Assembly (NCBI RefSeq): GCF_046233715.1
Contig: NZ_JBJNRJ010000016.1
Coordinates: 27,439 to 91,438, forward strand
Direction of reading: 5' to 3'
DNA: 64,000 nucleotides
DNA from: Trujillonella humicola
GTDB lineage: Bacteria; Actinomycetota; Actinomycetes; Mycobacteriales; Geodermatophilaceae
This document shows, piece after piece, positions 16,585 through 25,622 of this stretch. The notes below the pieces were generated by a model, which saw nothing but the letters and a program-made list of their open reading frames with translations, did not search any database and was not told the DNA's origin. The first letter of the stretch is position 1, and each line of letters opens with the position of its first letter. The translations under genes and the position numbers were made by a program.

Positions 16585-19398
16585 GTGCCGGTGAGGCTGG
16601 GGCATGGCCACACCGGAACGGACCCTCCCCCGGCTCGGCGCGGCGACCACCACGAGCTGCCGGCACACGAGGTCGTGCTGCTGCTGGAGACCGACCCCGA
16701 GCGGGGACTGGCCGGTGGGGAGGCCGCCCGGCGCCTGCACCTCGAGGGGCCCAACACGCTGCCGCGGATCGACCGGCGCGGCCCCCTGCTCCGCTTCCTC
16801 CAGCAGTTCCACCACCCGCTGATCTACGTCCTGCTGGCCGCGGCGGCGGCGACGCTGGCGCTGGGCGAGGTGGTCGACGCCGCCGTCATCCTCGCCGTGG
16901 TGCTGATCAACGCGGGAATCGGCTTCGTGCAGGAGGCGCGTGCCGAGCAGGCCCTCGACGCCCTGATGGCGATGGTCCGCACGCGGGCGACGGTCGTGCG
17001 CGACGGCGTCCGGCACCGCATCCCCTCGGAGGAGCTCGTCTGCGGTGACGTGGTGGTCCTGGAGACCGGCGACCGGGTGCCGGCCGACCTGCGGTTCCTC
17101 GCCGTCCGCGAGCTGCAGGTCGAAGAGTCGGCGCTGACCGGCGAGTCGGTGCCGGTGGAGAAGGTGCCGGTGGAGCTCCCCGCGGGAACCGCGCTGGCCG
17201 ACCGGTCGAACATGGCCTACTCGAGCGGGCTGGTGACCCGCGGGCGGGGCCGCGGGATCGTGGTGGCCACCGGTGCCGACACCGAGATCGGGCGCATCCA
17301 CCGGCTGGTCGGCGAGGCCGAGGCGCTGGAGACGCCGCTGACCCGGAAGATCGGCCGGTTCAGCCGGGTGCTCACCGTGGCCATCCTGGGGCTCGCGGCG
17401 CTGACGTTCGGCCTCGGGACCACGCGCGGTGAACCGGCCGGCGAGATGCTCGCCGCCGCCGTCGCGCTGGCCGTCGGCGCGATCCCCGAGGGCCTGCCGG
17501 CCGTGGTCACGATCACCCTGGCCATCGGGGTGGCGCGGATGGCCTGCCGGCGAGCGATCATCCGCCGGCTGCCGGCCGTGGAGACCCTGGGCAGCACCAC
17601 CGTGATCTGCACCGACAAGACCGGCACGCTGACGGCGAACGCGATGACGGTCACCACGATCGTGGCCGGCGCGCGGAGCTACGCGGTCACCGGCACCGGC
17701 TACGCGCCCGAGGGCCGGGTCCTGGCCGGGGGCGTCCCGGCCGGCGGGATCCCGGCCGACGGTGTCCCGGTCGACCTGGAGCAGCAGCCGGTGCTGCGGG
17801 AGTGCCTGGTCGCCGGGGCGCTGTGCAACGACACACGGCTGACCGGACCCACCGATCGGCGGGACGTCGCCGGTGACCCCACCGAGGCGGCGCTGCTGGT
17901 CGCGGCGGAGAAGGCCGGCCTGGACCCCGGCCGGCTCAGGCAGCAGCTGCCCCGGGTGGACGCGATGCCGTTCGACTCCGACCGCCGGTACATGGCCACG
18001 CTCCACCGGAATCCGTCCGGGCGGACGGTCGCCTACGTCAAGGGCGCGGTCGAGCGGCTGCTGGGCATGGCCGCCTGCGAGCTGCGCGACGACGGCACGA
18101 CGGTCGCCGTGGACGCCGACGCGGTGCACGCCCGCGCCGACGAGCTGGCCGGGCGGGCGCTGCGGGTGCTGGCGACGGGCCGGGTCGAGCTCCCCCCGGG
18201 CACGACCGCGCTGTCCGAGCAGCTGCTCGACGGTCGGCTCACCCTGCTGGGCCTGCAGGCGATGCTCGACCCGCCGCGCCCCGCGGCGATCACCGCCGTC
18301 GCCGCCTGCCGGGACGCCGGCATCGAGGTCAAGATGATCACCGGCGACCACGCCGCCACCGCCCGCGCCATCGCCGAGCGCTTCGGCCTGGGCTCCGGCG
18401 GCGCCCCGGCCGTGGTCACCGGGCCGGAGCTGGCGGCCCACCCGGACGACGACCTGCCGCGGCTGGTGGCCGGGACGGCGGTGTTCGCCCGGGTCAGCCC
18501 GGAGCAGAAGCTGCGGCTGGTCCAGACCCTGCAGGCGCACGACCACGTGGTGGCGATGACCGGCGACGGCGTCAACGACGCCCCTGCGCTGCGCCGTGCC
18601 GACATCGGTGTGGCGATGGGCGCCGGCGGGACGGAGGTGGCGAAGGAGGCCGCCGACATGGTCCTGACCGACGACGACTTCGCCTCGATCGAGGCCGCCG
18701 TGGAAGAGGGCCGCGGCGTCTTCGACAACCTGCGAAAGTTCATCACCTTCGTGCTGCCCACCAGCATCGGCCAGGGCCTGGTGATCCTGGTGGCCGTGGC
18801 GCTGGCGACGACGCTGCCCGTCCTGCCCGTCCAGGTGCTCTGGGTGAACATGACCACCGCGGTCGCGCTCGGCCTCGTGCTCGCCTTCGAGCCGCTCGAG
18901 CCCGGCGTGATGCGCCGCCCGCCGGTACCGCCGTCACGCCCCCTGCTCACCCGGCGTCTCGCCGGGCGGATCGTGCTGGTCTCCGCGCTGATGCTGGTCG
19001 GCGCCTTCGCGCTCTTCGAGTGGACGCTCGACCAGGGCGAGGAGGTCGCGGTCGCCCGCACCGTCGCGGTCAACGTCTTCGTCGTCGTCCAGGTCGCCTA
19101 CCTGCTCAACTGCCGGTCCCTGGACCGGCCGATGTGGCGGCTCGGCCTGCTGGGCAACCGCTGGGTCTCGGTGGGCCTGACGGCCATGCTGGGTCTCCAG
19201 CTGCTGTTCACCTACGCGCCGTGGATGAACCGGCTGTTCCACAGCGCGCCGATCCCGCCGCTGTGGTGGCTGGGGATCACCGGCGTCGGGGTGGTCGTCT
19301 TCCTGGTCGTCGAGGTCGAGAAGTGGCTGGGCCGCCGGCTACGCCCCCGGCCGGTGCCGCCCGCCGCGGCGCCACCGGACGGCAGGCGGGATGGCTGA
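16585..19398 (+). CDS. P2-type cation-transporting ATPase (CtpF/SERCA-like)
   Basis: The 937-residue pump has the full P-type ATPase set: an N-terminal cation-ATPase domain (GLAGGEAARRLHLEGPNTLP), actuator TGES (ALTGESVPVEK), the M4 motif AVGAIPEGLPAVV, phosphorylation loop CTDKTGTLTANAM, and hinge MTGDGVNDAPALRRADIG, with about ten membrane helices. PEGLP in M4 and the C-terminal cation-ATPase helices place it with Ca/Mn/Na-type P2 pumps such as CtpF. The N-terminus is uncertain: GTG at 16585 or 16591 keep the frame, while the ATG at 16604, which has a better upstream context, is in another frame. A P-type pump beside a universal stress protein suggests an ion-homeostasis role under stress. 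Confidence 0.93.
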   Translation: MPVRLGHGHTGTDPPPARRGDHHELPAHEVVLLLETDPERGLAGGEAARRLHLEGPNTLPRIDRRGPLLRFLQQFHHPLIYVLLAAAAATLALGEVVDAAVILAVVLINAGIGFVQEARAEQALDALMAMVRTRATVVRDGVRHRIPSEELVCGDVVVLETGDRVPADLRFLAVRELQVEESALTGESVPVEKVPVELPAGTALADRSNMAYSSGLVTRGRGRGIVVATGADTEIGRIHRLVGEAEALETPLTRKIGRFSRVLTVAILGLAALTFGLGTTRGEPAGEMLAAAVALAVGAIPEGLPAVVTITLAIGVARMACRRAIIRRLPAVETLGSTTVICTDKTGTLTANAMTVTTIVAGARSYAVTGTGYAPEGRVLAGGVPAGGIPADGVPVDLEQQPVLRECLVAGALCNDTRLTGPTDRRDVAGDPTEAALLVAAEKAGLDPGRLRQQLPRVDAMPFDSDRRYMATLHRNPSGRTVAYVKGAVERLLGMAACELRDDGTTVAVDADAVHARADELAGRALRVLATGRVELPPGTTALSEQLLDGRLTLLGLQAMLDPPRPAAITAVAACRDAGIEVKMITGDHAATARAIAERFGLGSGGAPAVVTGPELAAHPDDDLPRLVAGTAVFARVSPEQKLRLVQTLQAHDHVVAMTGDGVNDAPALRRADIGVAMGAGGTEVAKEAADMVLTDDDFASIEAAVEEGRGVFDNLRKFITFVLPTSIGQGLVILVAVALATTLPVLPVQVLWVNMTTAVALGLVLAFEPLEPGVMRRPPVPPSRPLLTRRLAGRIVLVSALMLVGAFALFEWTLDQGEEVAVARTVAVNVFVVVQVAYLLNCRSLDRPMWRLGLLGNRWVSVGLTAMLGLQLLFTYAPWMNRLFHSAPIPPLWWLGITGVGVVVFLVVEVEKWLGRRLRPRPVPPAAAPPDGRRDG

Positions 19399-19591
19399 GG
19401 ACCGCGGGGCGGCGCGGTCCGGACGTGGCGCTGCCCGGTGTGGATCACGGTGCGAGCCGCCGATCGGTGGAGGCCCGTGGCCGCCGTCCCCGGCGAGCCG
19501 GCGAACGGCTCGGCGTCGTGCCCGTCGTCACCCTCGCCGCGGCCGACGGGTGCGCGGGCGGGGTGCCGGCTGACCGCCGGAGGGGAGTGAG

Positions 19592-21244
19592 GTGCCCGAG
19601 CACGCGTTCCACGTCGTCGCCGCTCTCCTCGCGGTCGCCGCGGTGGTCGCCGCCGGGGCGGTCAGGCTCCGCCAGCCGCTGATCATCGCGTTCATCGCCG
19701 TGGGGGTCCTGGTGGGCCCGGCCGGGCTCGGGTGGGTGGAGGGCAACGACCAGGTCGCCCTGCTGGCCGAGCTCGGCATCGCCCTGCTGCTGCTCCTCGT
19801 CGGGCTCAAGCTGGATCCGCAGCTGATCCGCACGACCGGACCGGTCGCCGTGGCCACCGGCCTGGGCCAGGTCGCGTTCACCTCGGCCGTGGGTTTCGGT
19901 CTGGCCCGGCTGGTCGGGCTGCCGGTGGTCCCGGCCCTCTACGCGGGCGTGGCCATGGCCTTCTCCAGCACGATCATCATCGTCAAGCTGCTGTCGGACA
20001 AACGGGAGATCGACCAGCTGCACGGCCGCATCGCGGTCGGCTTCCTCATCGTCCAGGACATCGTCGTCGTGATCGTCATGGTCACCCTGACCGCCGTGGG
20101 CACCGCCGGACGGGGTGACGACCTGGTCCCGGATCTGCTCGTGGTCCTCGGCCGCGGCGTGCTCTTCGTCGGCGGCATCCTCCTGGCCATGCGGTACGTG
20201 CTGCCGCGCGCCCTGGCCTGGCTGGCCCGCTCGAAAGAGCTGCTGCTGCTGTCCGCACTCGCGTGGGGCATCGCCCTGGCCGGCCTCGGGGACGCGCTGG
20301 GGTTCAGCATCGAGGTCGGCGCGTTCCTCGGCGGGATCTCCCTGGCCGCCACGCCCTACCGGGAGGCGATCGGCTCCCGGCTGATCGGCCTCCGGGACTT
20401 CCTGCTGCTGTTCTTCTTCATCGACCTCGGCTCACGGCTGGGCGTCGCGGAGGCGCTGGGCCGGATCGGCCCCGCCGTCGCCCTCTCGCTGCTGGTCCTC
20501 GTCGGCAACCCGCTGATCGTCCTGGTGATCATGGGGTTCATGGGCTACCGGAAGCGGACCAGCCTCCTCGCCGGGCTGACCGTGGCCCAGATCAGCGAGT
20601 TCTCCCTCGTCCTGGCGGCGCTCGGGCTGAGCCTCGGGCACATCACCGCGGACACCGTGGGGCTCGTCACCGCGGTCGGCGTCATCACCATCGCGCTCTC
20701 CACCTACATGATCCTCTACTCGGCAGCGCTCTACGCCCGGCTGGCGCCGCTCCTGTCGGTCTTCGAGCGGGCGCGGCCGCGGCACGCGGACGACAGCGGG
20801 GACGCCGCCGACAGCGGCGTCGACCTCGTCGTCGTCGGCGCCGGCCGCTACGGCGGCCGGCTCGTCCGGCAGCTGCTGGCCCGGGAGGCCCGCGTGCTCG
20901 TCGTCGACAGCGATCCGCAGGCCCTGGAGCGGGTCGGCAAGGACGGCGCGCAGACCCTCTACGGGGACGCTGAGGAGCCCGAGCTGGTCGACGCGCTGCC
21001 GCTGCGCGGCGCGTCGTGGGTGGTCAGCACCGTGCCCGACCGGTCGGTCAACCTGGCCCTCCTGCACGGTCTGGAGCAGGCCGGCTTCACCGGATCGGTC
21101 GCGCTGACCGCGCACAACGACCACGATGCCGACCGGCTCGAGGCCGCCGGTGTGGACGTCGTCCTGCGGCCTTTCCACGCGGCCGCCGACAGCGGTGCCG
21201 CCATCCTCCTCGAGGAGGCCGGGACGTGGGGCGCGGCGAGGTGA
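19592..21244 (+). CDS. CPA2 cation:proton antiporter with TrkA-N domain
   Basis: The 550-residue protein combines a 12-helix Na/H-exchanger-type domain (about residues 1-390, with AMAFSSTIIIVKLLSDK and GFLIVQDI, hallmarks of KefB/C/RosB proteins) and a C-terminal Rossmann TrkA-N domain (VVVGAGRYGGRLVRQLLA, about 410-550) that would bind NAD(H) or another nucleotide to gate the channel. It likely exchanges K or Na for H at the plasma membrane. The GTG at 19592 has a strong GGAGGGGAG ribosome site. The 192 bp separating it from the ATPase gene holds no other gene that I can see. Confidence 0.92.
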   Translation: MPEHAFHVVAALLAVAAVVAAGAVRLRQPLIIAFIAVGVLVGPAGLGWVEGNDQVALLAELGIALLLLLVGLKLDPQLIRTTGPVAVATGLGQVAFTSAVGFGLARLVGLPVVPALYAGVAMAFSSTIIIVKLLSDKREIDQLHGRIAVGFLIVQDIVVVIVMVTLTAVGTAGRGDDLVPDLLVVLGRGVLFVGGILLAMRYVLPRALAWLARSKELLLLSALAWGIALAGLGDALGFSIEVGAFLGGISLAATPYREAIGSRLIGLRDFLLLFFFIDLGSRLGVAEALGRIGPAVALSLLVLVGNPLIVLVIMGFMGYRKRTSLLAGLTVAQISEFSLVLAALGLSLGHITADTVGLVTAVGVITIALSTYMILYSAALYARLAPLLSVFERARPRHADDSGDAADSGVDLVVVGAGRYGGRLVRQLLAREARVLVVDSDPQALERVGKDGAQTLYGDAEEPELVDALPLRGASWVVSTVPDRSVNLALLHGLEQAGFTGSVALTAHNDHDADRLEAAGVDVVLRPFHAAADSGAAILLEEAGTWGAAR

Positions 21245-21300
21245 CCGGCCGGGGATGACCGGCGGGCCGGTCCGCCGGTCCGGGGACACCCCGCGACGGC

Positions 21301-21333
21301 GACGGCCGCCCGGTGCAGGACCGGGCGGCCGTC
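21301..21333. terminator. Perfect hairpin between convergent genes
   Basis: A 14-bp perfect stem (GACGGCCGCCCGGT / ACCGGGCGGCCGTC) with a 5-nt loop sits between the antiporter stop and the convergent LysM gene. It is a likely bidirectional terminator despite lacking a U-tract, as is common in actinobacteria. Confidence 0.75.
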
Positions 21334-21364
21334 GTCGTGCTGCGGGGGTGCCCGCCGTGTCGGC

Positions 21365-22438
21365 TCAGCCGACGTAGTTCACGTGCACGTGGTCGAAGTG
21401 GTTCGCGGTCACGCCACCGCGGTCGGCCATCGCCCGCCAGGCGCCACCGGGGGAGGTGATGATCCGCTGCTCCCAGATGACGTACTCGACACCCAGCTCG
21501 CCCCAGTGGTCGAGGTGGTACTGGGCGATGGCGTCGCCGAGGGCGTTGTCCCGCATGACCATGTAGTCGACGGCCAGCCCCGAGGGGTGGCCGTGCGGGT
21601 CGACCGCGCTGGCGCGGGTGCCGCCGAGCGTGATGGCGGCGGCGCCCGGGACGTTCGACACCACCGCGTTCGCGGCGGCCTGCGCCGGCGGCCGGATCGG
21701 GCCGGCGCTGTTGGTGATGCGCGCGACCGCCTCGACGGCCGCGGCGACCGGCGCCGGAGCCGGGGCCGCTGCGGCGACCGGAGCCGGAGCCGGCTCGGGG
21801 GCGGGCGCAGGGGCCGGCTCGGGAGCAGGGGCCGGCGCGGGCTCGGGGGCGTGCGCAGGGGCCGGCTCCGGGGCCGCCTCCGCCGCGGGCTCCGGTGCGG
21901 GCGCGGGCGCGGGCGCGGGCTCCGGCTCTGGGGCGGCCTCGGGTGCCGGGGCGGCGTCGGGGGCCGGAGCCGGCTCGGGGGCCGGCGGGACCGAGTCGCC
22001 CGCGGGGCCGTTGGTGCCCGGGACGGTCCCGACCGAACCGCTCAGGGTGAAGACCTGGCCGGGGAAGATCAGGTCCGGGTCGGCGCCGATCGCCGAGACG
22101 TTGCGGTGGTAGAGCTCCCGCCACGGCTGGTCGAAGTCGGCGGCGATGCGGGACACGGTGTCGCCGCGGACGACGGTGTAGGTGCCGTCCGGAGCCGCGT
22201 GCCGGCCGTAGCTCGCGGTGGTGTCCTCGTAGGTCTCGGGAGCCGAGGACGCCGAGCCGTGTGCGTGCTGCACGTGGGCGTCGGCGGCGCCGGACCAGTC
22301 GGGGACGGCGGGGGTGGCCTGCGCCGTGGCCGGCGAGCCGAAGACGCCGAGCCCGACGACGGTGGCGCCGGCGGCGAGGGGAGCGCGGGAGAGGGCCTTC
22401 TTGGTGCGGACGTAGCGGGGAGCGCGGTGCTTGGACAC
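21365..22438 (-). CDS. Secreted LysM protein with M15-like peptidase domain
   Basis: The 357-residue protein has a signal peptide (APLAAGATVVGLGVFGSPAT, A-Q-A cleavage), a LysM wall-binding domain (about residues 75-120, TYTVVRGDTVSRIAADF), a long Pro/Ala/Glu linker and a C-terminal domain of about 120 residues. That domain carries HPSGLAVDYMV and HFDHVHV, resembling the zinc ligands of D,D-carboxypeptidase/VanY-type M15 enzymes and the ARB-07466-like C-terminal family. It is probably a peptidoglycan hydrolase. The GTG start at 22438 lies just after a c-di-AMP riboswitch, with GGAGA about 15 nt upstream inside the aptamer's 3' edge, so expression is likely tied to c-di-AMP level. Confidence 0.88.
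   Translation of the reverse strand: MSKHRAPRYVRTKKALSRAPLAAGATVVGLGVFGSPATAQATPAVPDWSGAADAHVQHAHGSASSAPETYEDTTASYGRHAAPDGTYTVVRGDTVSRIAADFDQPWRELYHRNVSAIGADPDLIFPGQVFTLSGSVGTVPGTNGPAGDSVPPAPEPAPAPDAAPAPEAAPEPEPAPAPAPAPEPAAEAAPEPAPAHAPEPAPAPAPEPAPAPAPEPAPAPVAAAAPAPAPVAAAVEAVARITNSAGPIRPPAQAAANAVVSNVPGAAAITLGGTRASAVDPHGHPSGLAVDYMVMRDNALGDAIAQYHLDHWGELGVEYVIWEQRIITSPGGAWRAMADRGGVTANHFDHVHVNYVG
21758..21990. repeat. Pro-Ala-Glu low-complexity linker repeat
   Basis: Short degenerate GC-rich repeats encode alternating PAPAPEPAP units joining the LysM and peptidase domains. Such linkers span the wall. The tract is prone to slippage and assembly error. Confidence 0.8.
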
Positions 22439-22447
22439 GGGGTGTGA

Positions 22448-22600
22448 GTTCTCCGATCACCGCCGGTGAGGTGAGCTGTCGGGTTCGGGCGATCGGTGCC
22501 CGGCCGCTGCGCGGCTTCACCCCGAGGCGCGGATGCGCCGTGGAGACCTGGGTCCCCCACCCCTGCCCTGGGAGGAGTGGATGACGACCGGTGGGCAGGG
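22448..22600 (-). ncRNA. c-di-AMP riboswitch (ydaO-yuaA type)
   Basis: On the minus strand the leader of the LysM gene holds the conserved blocks of the ydaO aptamer in order: GGGGGACCCA (about 22557-22548), GGGGTGAAGCCGC (22523-22511) and CCCGAACCCGACAGCTCACC (22489-22470), followed by GGCGGTGATCGGAGAA at the 3' end. This class binds two c-di-AMP molecules and in actinobacteria often precedes wall hydrolases such as rpfA, where high c-di-AMP turns expression off. The aptamer ends against the ribosome site, so control at translation start or by nearby termination is plausible. No separate U-tract terminator is visible. Confidence 0.9.
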
Positions 22601-22790
22601 TTGGGCGGACCGGTCGCCGCGTTCACTGTGCGGAACGCTGCCAAGACGCTACGTATGGAGATGTCAGTTGTCGTCGTGACGCAGATCATGCTCGGCGTCC
22701 GCACTGCTCGTACCGGCGTGTCCAGGGGCCGTGACGAAACCCACCCGACCCCTACGGCCGGTTTCCCGACCGATCCGGTCGGCATCCGCC

Positions 22791-22796
22791 TACCGT
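22791..22796 (+). promoter_or_regulatory. -10 box, leaderless start of tetR
   Basis: TACCGT is followed by six bases (GGACAC) and the GTG start at 22803. No ribosome site is visible. Confidence 0.55.
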
Positions 22797-22802
22797 GGAC
22801 AC

Positions 22803-23396
22803 GTGGCACGACCGTTCCGGCAGCAGGTGGACGAGGGCATCCTCGACCGCGCCGCCGGGCTGTTCGCCCGTCGCGGGTTCGCGAAGACGTCGGTCCAGGA
22901 CATCGCGGTCGCCGTCGGCCTGTCCAAGGCCGGTCTGCTGCACCACTACCCGAGCAAGGACGCCCTCTACGAGGCCGTGCTGGCGCACGCCGAGGGGATG
23001 GGGCGGCGAGTCGTGAGCGCGGTGGCGGAGCTGCCGCCGGGCCGCGAGCGCGACCTGCGGGCCCTCGAGATCCTCGTGGACGTCGCCCTCGCCCACCCGG
23101 GCATCGTCGCCCTGATGCTCGGACCGGCCACCGATCCCGGGCCCGCGACCGAGGAGCCGGCGGCGGCGGGCACCGAGGTGCTGCGCGCCTTCGGCGTGGA
23201 GCAGGAGACGGCCGAGGCCGAGCGGCTCGTCCGGGTCGTCGGCGCCCTGTCCGCGCTCGCCGTCCTCACCCTCGCCGCGCACTCCGCGGGCACGACCACC
23301 GAGTGGCGGCGGCACATCGTCGCCACCTGCTCCGACGCGCTGGGCCACCGCCGCCCCGGCGCGCCGCCCCCCGATCCCCACCAGGTGGAGGCCTGA
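22803..23396 (+). CDS. TetR-family regulator
   Basis: The 197-residue protein has an N-terminal TetR helix-turn-helix (ILDRAAGLFARRGFAKTSVQ then DIAVAVGLSKAGLLHHYPSK, about residues 13-55) and a helical ligand-binding C-domain. GTG at 22803 was chosen because a -10 box lies 6 nt upstream. It precedes the MMPL exporter by 6 bp, so it probably represses its own two-gene operon and responds to a lipophilic compound, as in many TetR/MmpL pairs. Confidence 0.92.
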   Translation: MARPFRQQVDEGILDRAAGLFARRGFAKTSVQDIAVAVGLSKAGLLHHYPSKDALYEAVLAHAEGMGRRVVSAVAELPPGRERDLRALEILVDVALAHPGIVALMLGPATDPGPATEEPAAAGTEVLRAFGVEQETAEAERLVRVVGALSALAVLTLAAHSAGTTTEWRRHIVATCSDALGHRRPGAPPPDPHQVEA

Positions 23397-23402
23397 TCCC
23401 GC

Positions 23403-25577
23403 ATGGCTGTCCTGCTGTCCCGACTCGGGGCCTTCGCGTACCGGCGCCGGCTGCCCGTCGTGCTCGTCTGGCTGGTGGTCCTCGTGGGCGGGGGCGTCGG
23501 CGCCGTCACCCTGTCCGGGGAGACCGACAACAGCTTCTCGATCCCGGGGCAGGAGTCGACCAACGCGCTCGAGCGGATCGCCGAGGAGTTCCCCGACGGT
23601 CCCTCCGGGGCCACGGCGCGGGTCGTCTTCGCCTCGCCCGAAGGCGGGGTGATCGACGTCCCGGCGGTGCAGGCCCTGGTCGCCGACCTCGGGCAGCTGC
23701 CCGGCGTCGTGGGGGCCAGCGACCCGTTCGACCCGGCCAACCCCGGCGTGAACTCGGCCCAGCCGACGATCGCCTACAGCACCGTCGCCTACGACGCCGC
23801 GCCCGGCGAGGTGACCCCGGAGCAGCAGGACGCGCTGCTCGCCGCGGTCGAGGACGCCGGCAGCGGCATCCTGACCGTCGAGGTCGGCGGCGAGGCGGTG
23901 CAGGAGCCGCCGCACGTCGGCGGTCCCGCGGAGGTGGTCGGCGTCGTCGTCGCCCTGGTCGTCCTGGCGGTGACCTTCGGCTCGCTGCTCGTCGCCGGGT
24001 TGAACCTGCTCACCGCGGTGGTCGGCGTCGGGATCGGCGTCGCCGGCATCACGATCGCCACCGGCGTCACCGAGCTCTCCTCGACCACGCCGATCCTGGC
24101 GGCGATGCTCGGCCTGGCCGTCGGCATCGACTACGCGCTGTTCATCATCACGCGGCACCGGCAGGAGCTGCGCCGCGGCGCCGACGTGCCCACGGCCGTG
24201 GCCACCGCGGTCGGCACGGCCGGATCGGCCGTGGTCACCGCCGGCCTCACCGTCGTGATCGCGCTGGCCGGGCTGTCCGTCGTCGGCATCCCCTTCCTCA
24301 CCCAGATGGGCATCGCCGCGGCGCTGACGATCGTCGTCGCCGTCCTCGTCGCGCTCACCCTGGTGCCGGCCGTGCTGGGCTTCCTCGGACCGCGGGCGCT
24401 GCCGCGCCGGCAGCGCGCCTCGGCCGGCGGGGACGGGGCCGGCCGGCCGGCGCGGCGGGGCGGTCTGCTCTCCGGCTGGATCGCCACGGTGACCCACCGG
24501 CGGGTCCTGGCGCTCGTCGCGACCGTGCTCGCGCTCGGCGCCATCGCGATCCCCTTCGGCTCCATGCAGACCACGCTGGTGCAGGAGCCGCCGGAGGGCA
24601 CGACCGCCCAGCGGGCCCAGGAGCTGCTCGTCGAGGGCTTCGGAGCCGGCTTCACCGGCCCGCTCGTCGTCCTCTTCGAGGGCGAGGACGCCGCGGCGGC
24701 GCGCGACGAGGCCCTGGGCGTGGTCGCCGGCACCGACGACGTCGCCCGGGTCGTGCCCGGCCAGGCGACGCCCGACGGCACCGCGGCGACGCTGAACGTG
24801 ATCCCGGAGTCCGGACCGTCCGACCCGGCCACCGAGCAGCTCGTCGCCGACCTGCGCGGCGAGCTCGGGGACCTCGACGCGGTCGAGGTGTCGGTGACCG
24901 GTCAGACGGCCGTGAGCGTGGACGTCGCCCAGGCCCTGGACGACGCGCTGCCGGTCTACCTCGTGCTGGTCGTGGGCCTGGCGCTGGTGCTGCTCGTGCT
25001 GGTCTTCCGCTCGGTGCTGGTACCGGTGATCGGCGTCCTGGGCTTCCTGCTCACCGTCGGGGCCTCGCTCGGTGCGACCGTCGCGGTGTTCCAGTGGGGG
25101 TGGCTGGCCGACCTGGTGAACCTGGACGACACCGGCCCGCTGATCAGCCTCGCCCCGATCCTGGTGATCGGGATCCTGTTCGGCCTGGCGATGGACTACC
25201 AGATCTTCCTGGTCTCGCGGATGCACGAGGCGCACAGCCACGGCGCCGATCCGCTGACGGCGGTCCGCACCGGCTTCCGGCAGGCCGCCCCGGTCGTCGT
25301 CGCCGCCGCGCTGATCATGTTCTCGGTCTTCGCCGGCTTCGTGCCGGCCGGCGAGCCGACGATCAAGATGATCGCGTTCGCCCTGGCCATGGGCATCCTG
25401 TTCGACGCCTTCGTGGTCCGCATGGTGCTGGTGCCGGCCGCGCTGGCCCTGCTCGGCCACCGGGCCTGGTGGCTGCCGCGCTGGCTGGGCCGGCTGCCGC
25501 ACCTCGACGTCGAGGGCGCGGCGCTGCAGCGGCGCGACGCGGCCGAGCACGAGCCGGTCGGCGCCGGAGCGCGCTGA
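23403..25577 (+). CDS. MMPL-family RND lipid/drug exporter
   Basis: The 724-residue membrane protein has the MmpL layout: one N-terminal helix, an external domain (about residues 40-185), six clustered helices including GLAVGIDYALFIITRHRQEL, a second external domain (about 395-520) and six more helices including GLAMDYQIFLVSRMHEAH. The GxxxDY pairs are the proton-relay residues typical of MmpL/HpnN proteins. Mycobacterial relatives export lipids or siderophores. It is coupled to the TetR gene upstream; the cargo is unknown. Confidence 0.93.
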   Translation: MAVLLSRLGAFAYRRRLPVVLVWLVVLVGGGVGAVTLSGETDNSFSIPGQESTNALERIAEEFPDGPSGATARVVFASPEGGVIDVPAVQALVADLGQLPGVVGASDPFDPANPGVNSAQPTIAYSTVAYDAAPGEVTPEQQDALLAAVEDAGSGILTVEVGGEAVQEPPHVGGPAEVVGVVVALVVLAVTFGSLLVAGLNLLTAVVGVGIGVAGITIATGVTELSSTTPILAAMLGLAVGIDYALFIITRHRQELRRGADVPTAVATAVGTAGSAVVTAGLTVVIALAGLSVVGIPFLTQMGIAAALTIVVAVLVALTLVPAVLGFLGPRALPRRQRASAGGDGAGRPARRGGLLSGWIATVTHRRVLALVATVLALGAIAIPFGSMQTTLVQEPPEGTTAQRAQELLVEGFGAGFTGPLVVLFEGEDAAAARDEALGVVAGTDDVARVVPGQATPDGTAATLNVIPESGPSDPATEQLVADLRGELGDLDAVEVSVTGQTAVSVDVAQALDDALPVYLVLVVGLALVLLVLVFRSVLVPVIGVLGFLLTVGASLGATVAVFQWGWLADLVNLDDTGPLISLAPILVIGILFGLAMDYQIFLVSRMHEAHSHGADPLTAVRTGFRQAAPVVVAAALIMFSVFAGFVPAGEPTIKMIAFALAMGILFDAFVVRMVLVPAALALLGHRAWWLPRWLGRLPHLDVEGAALQRRDAAEHEPVGAGAR

Positions 25578-25622
25578 GCCGGCGACGGCGCCGGCGCCGG
25601 GACCGCCCGGACGCCGGCGCTG

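Noticed and set aside
16604..16822. ATG at 16604 as start of the P-type ATPase with a later frameshift
   Set aside because: The frame from 16604 has no family-like residues; the in-frame GTG at 16585 or 16591 is enough, although the N-terminus stays uncertain.
21758..21990. Short repeats resembling a tandem array or CRISPR
   Set aside because: They are codon-level repeats for a Pro/Ala linker within a gene, without regular spacers.
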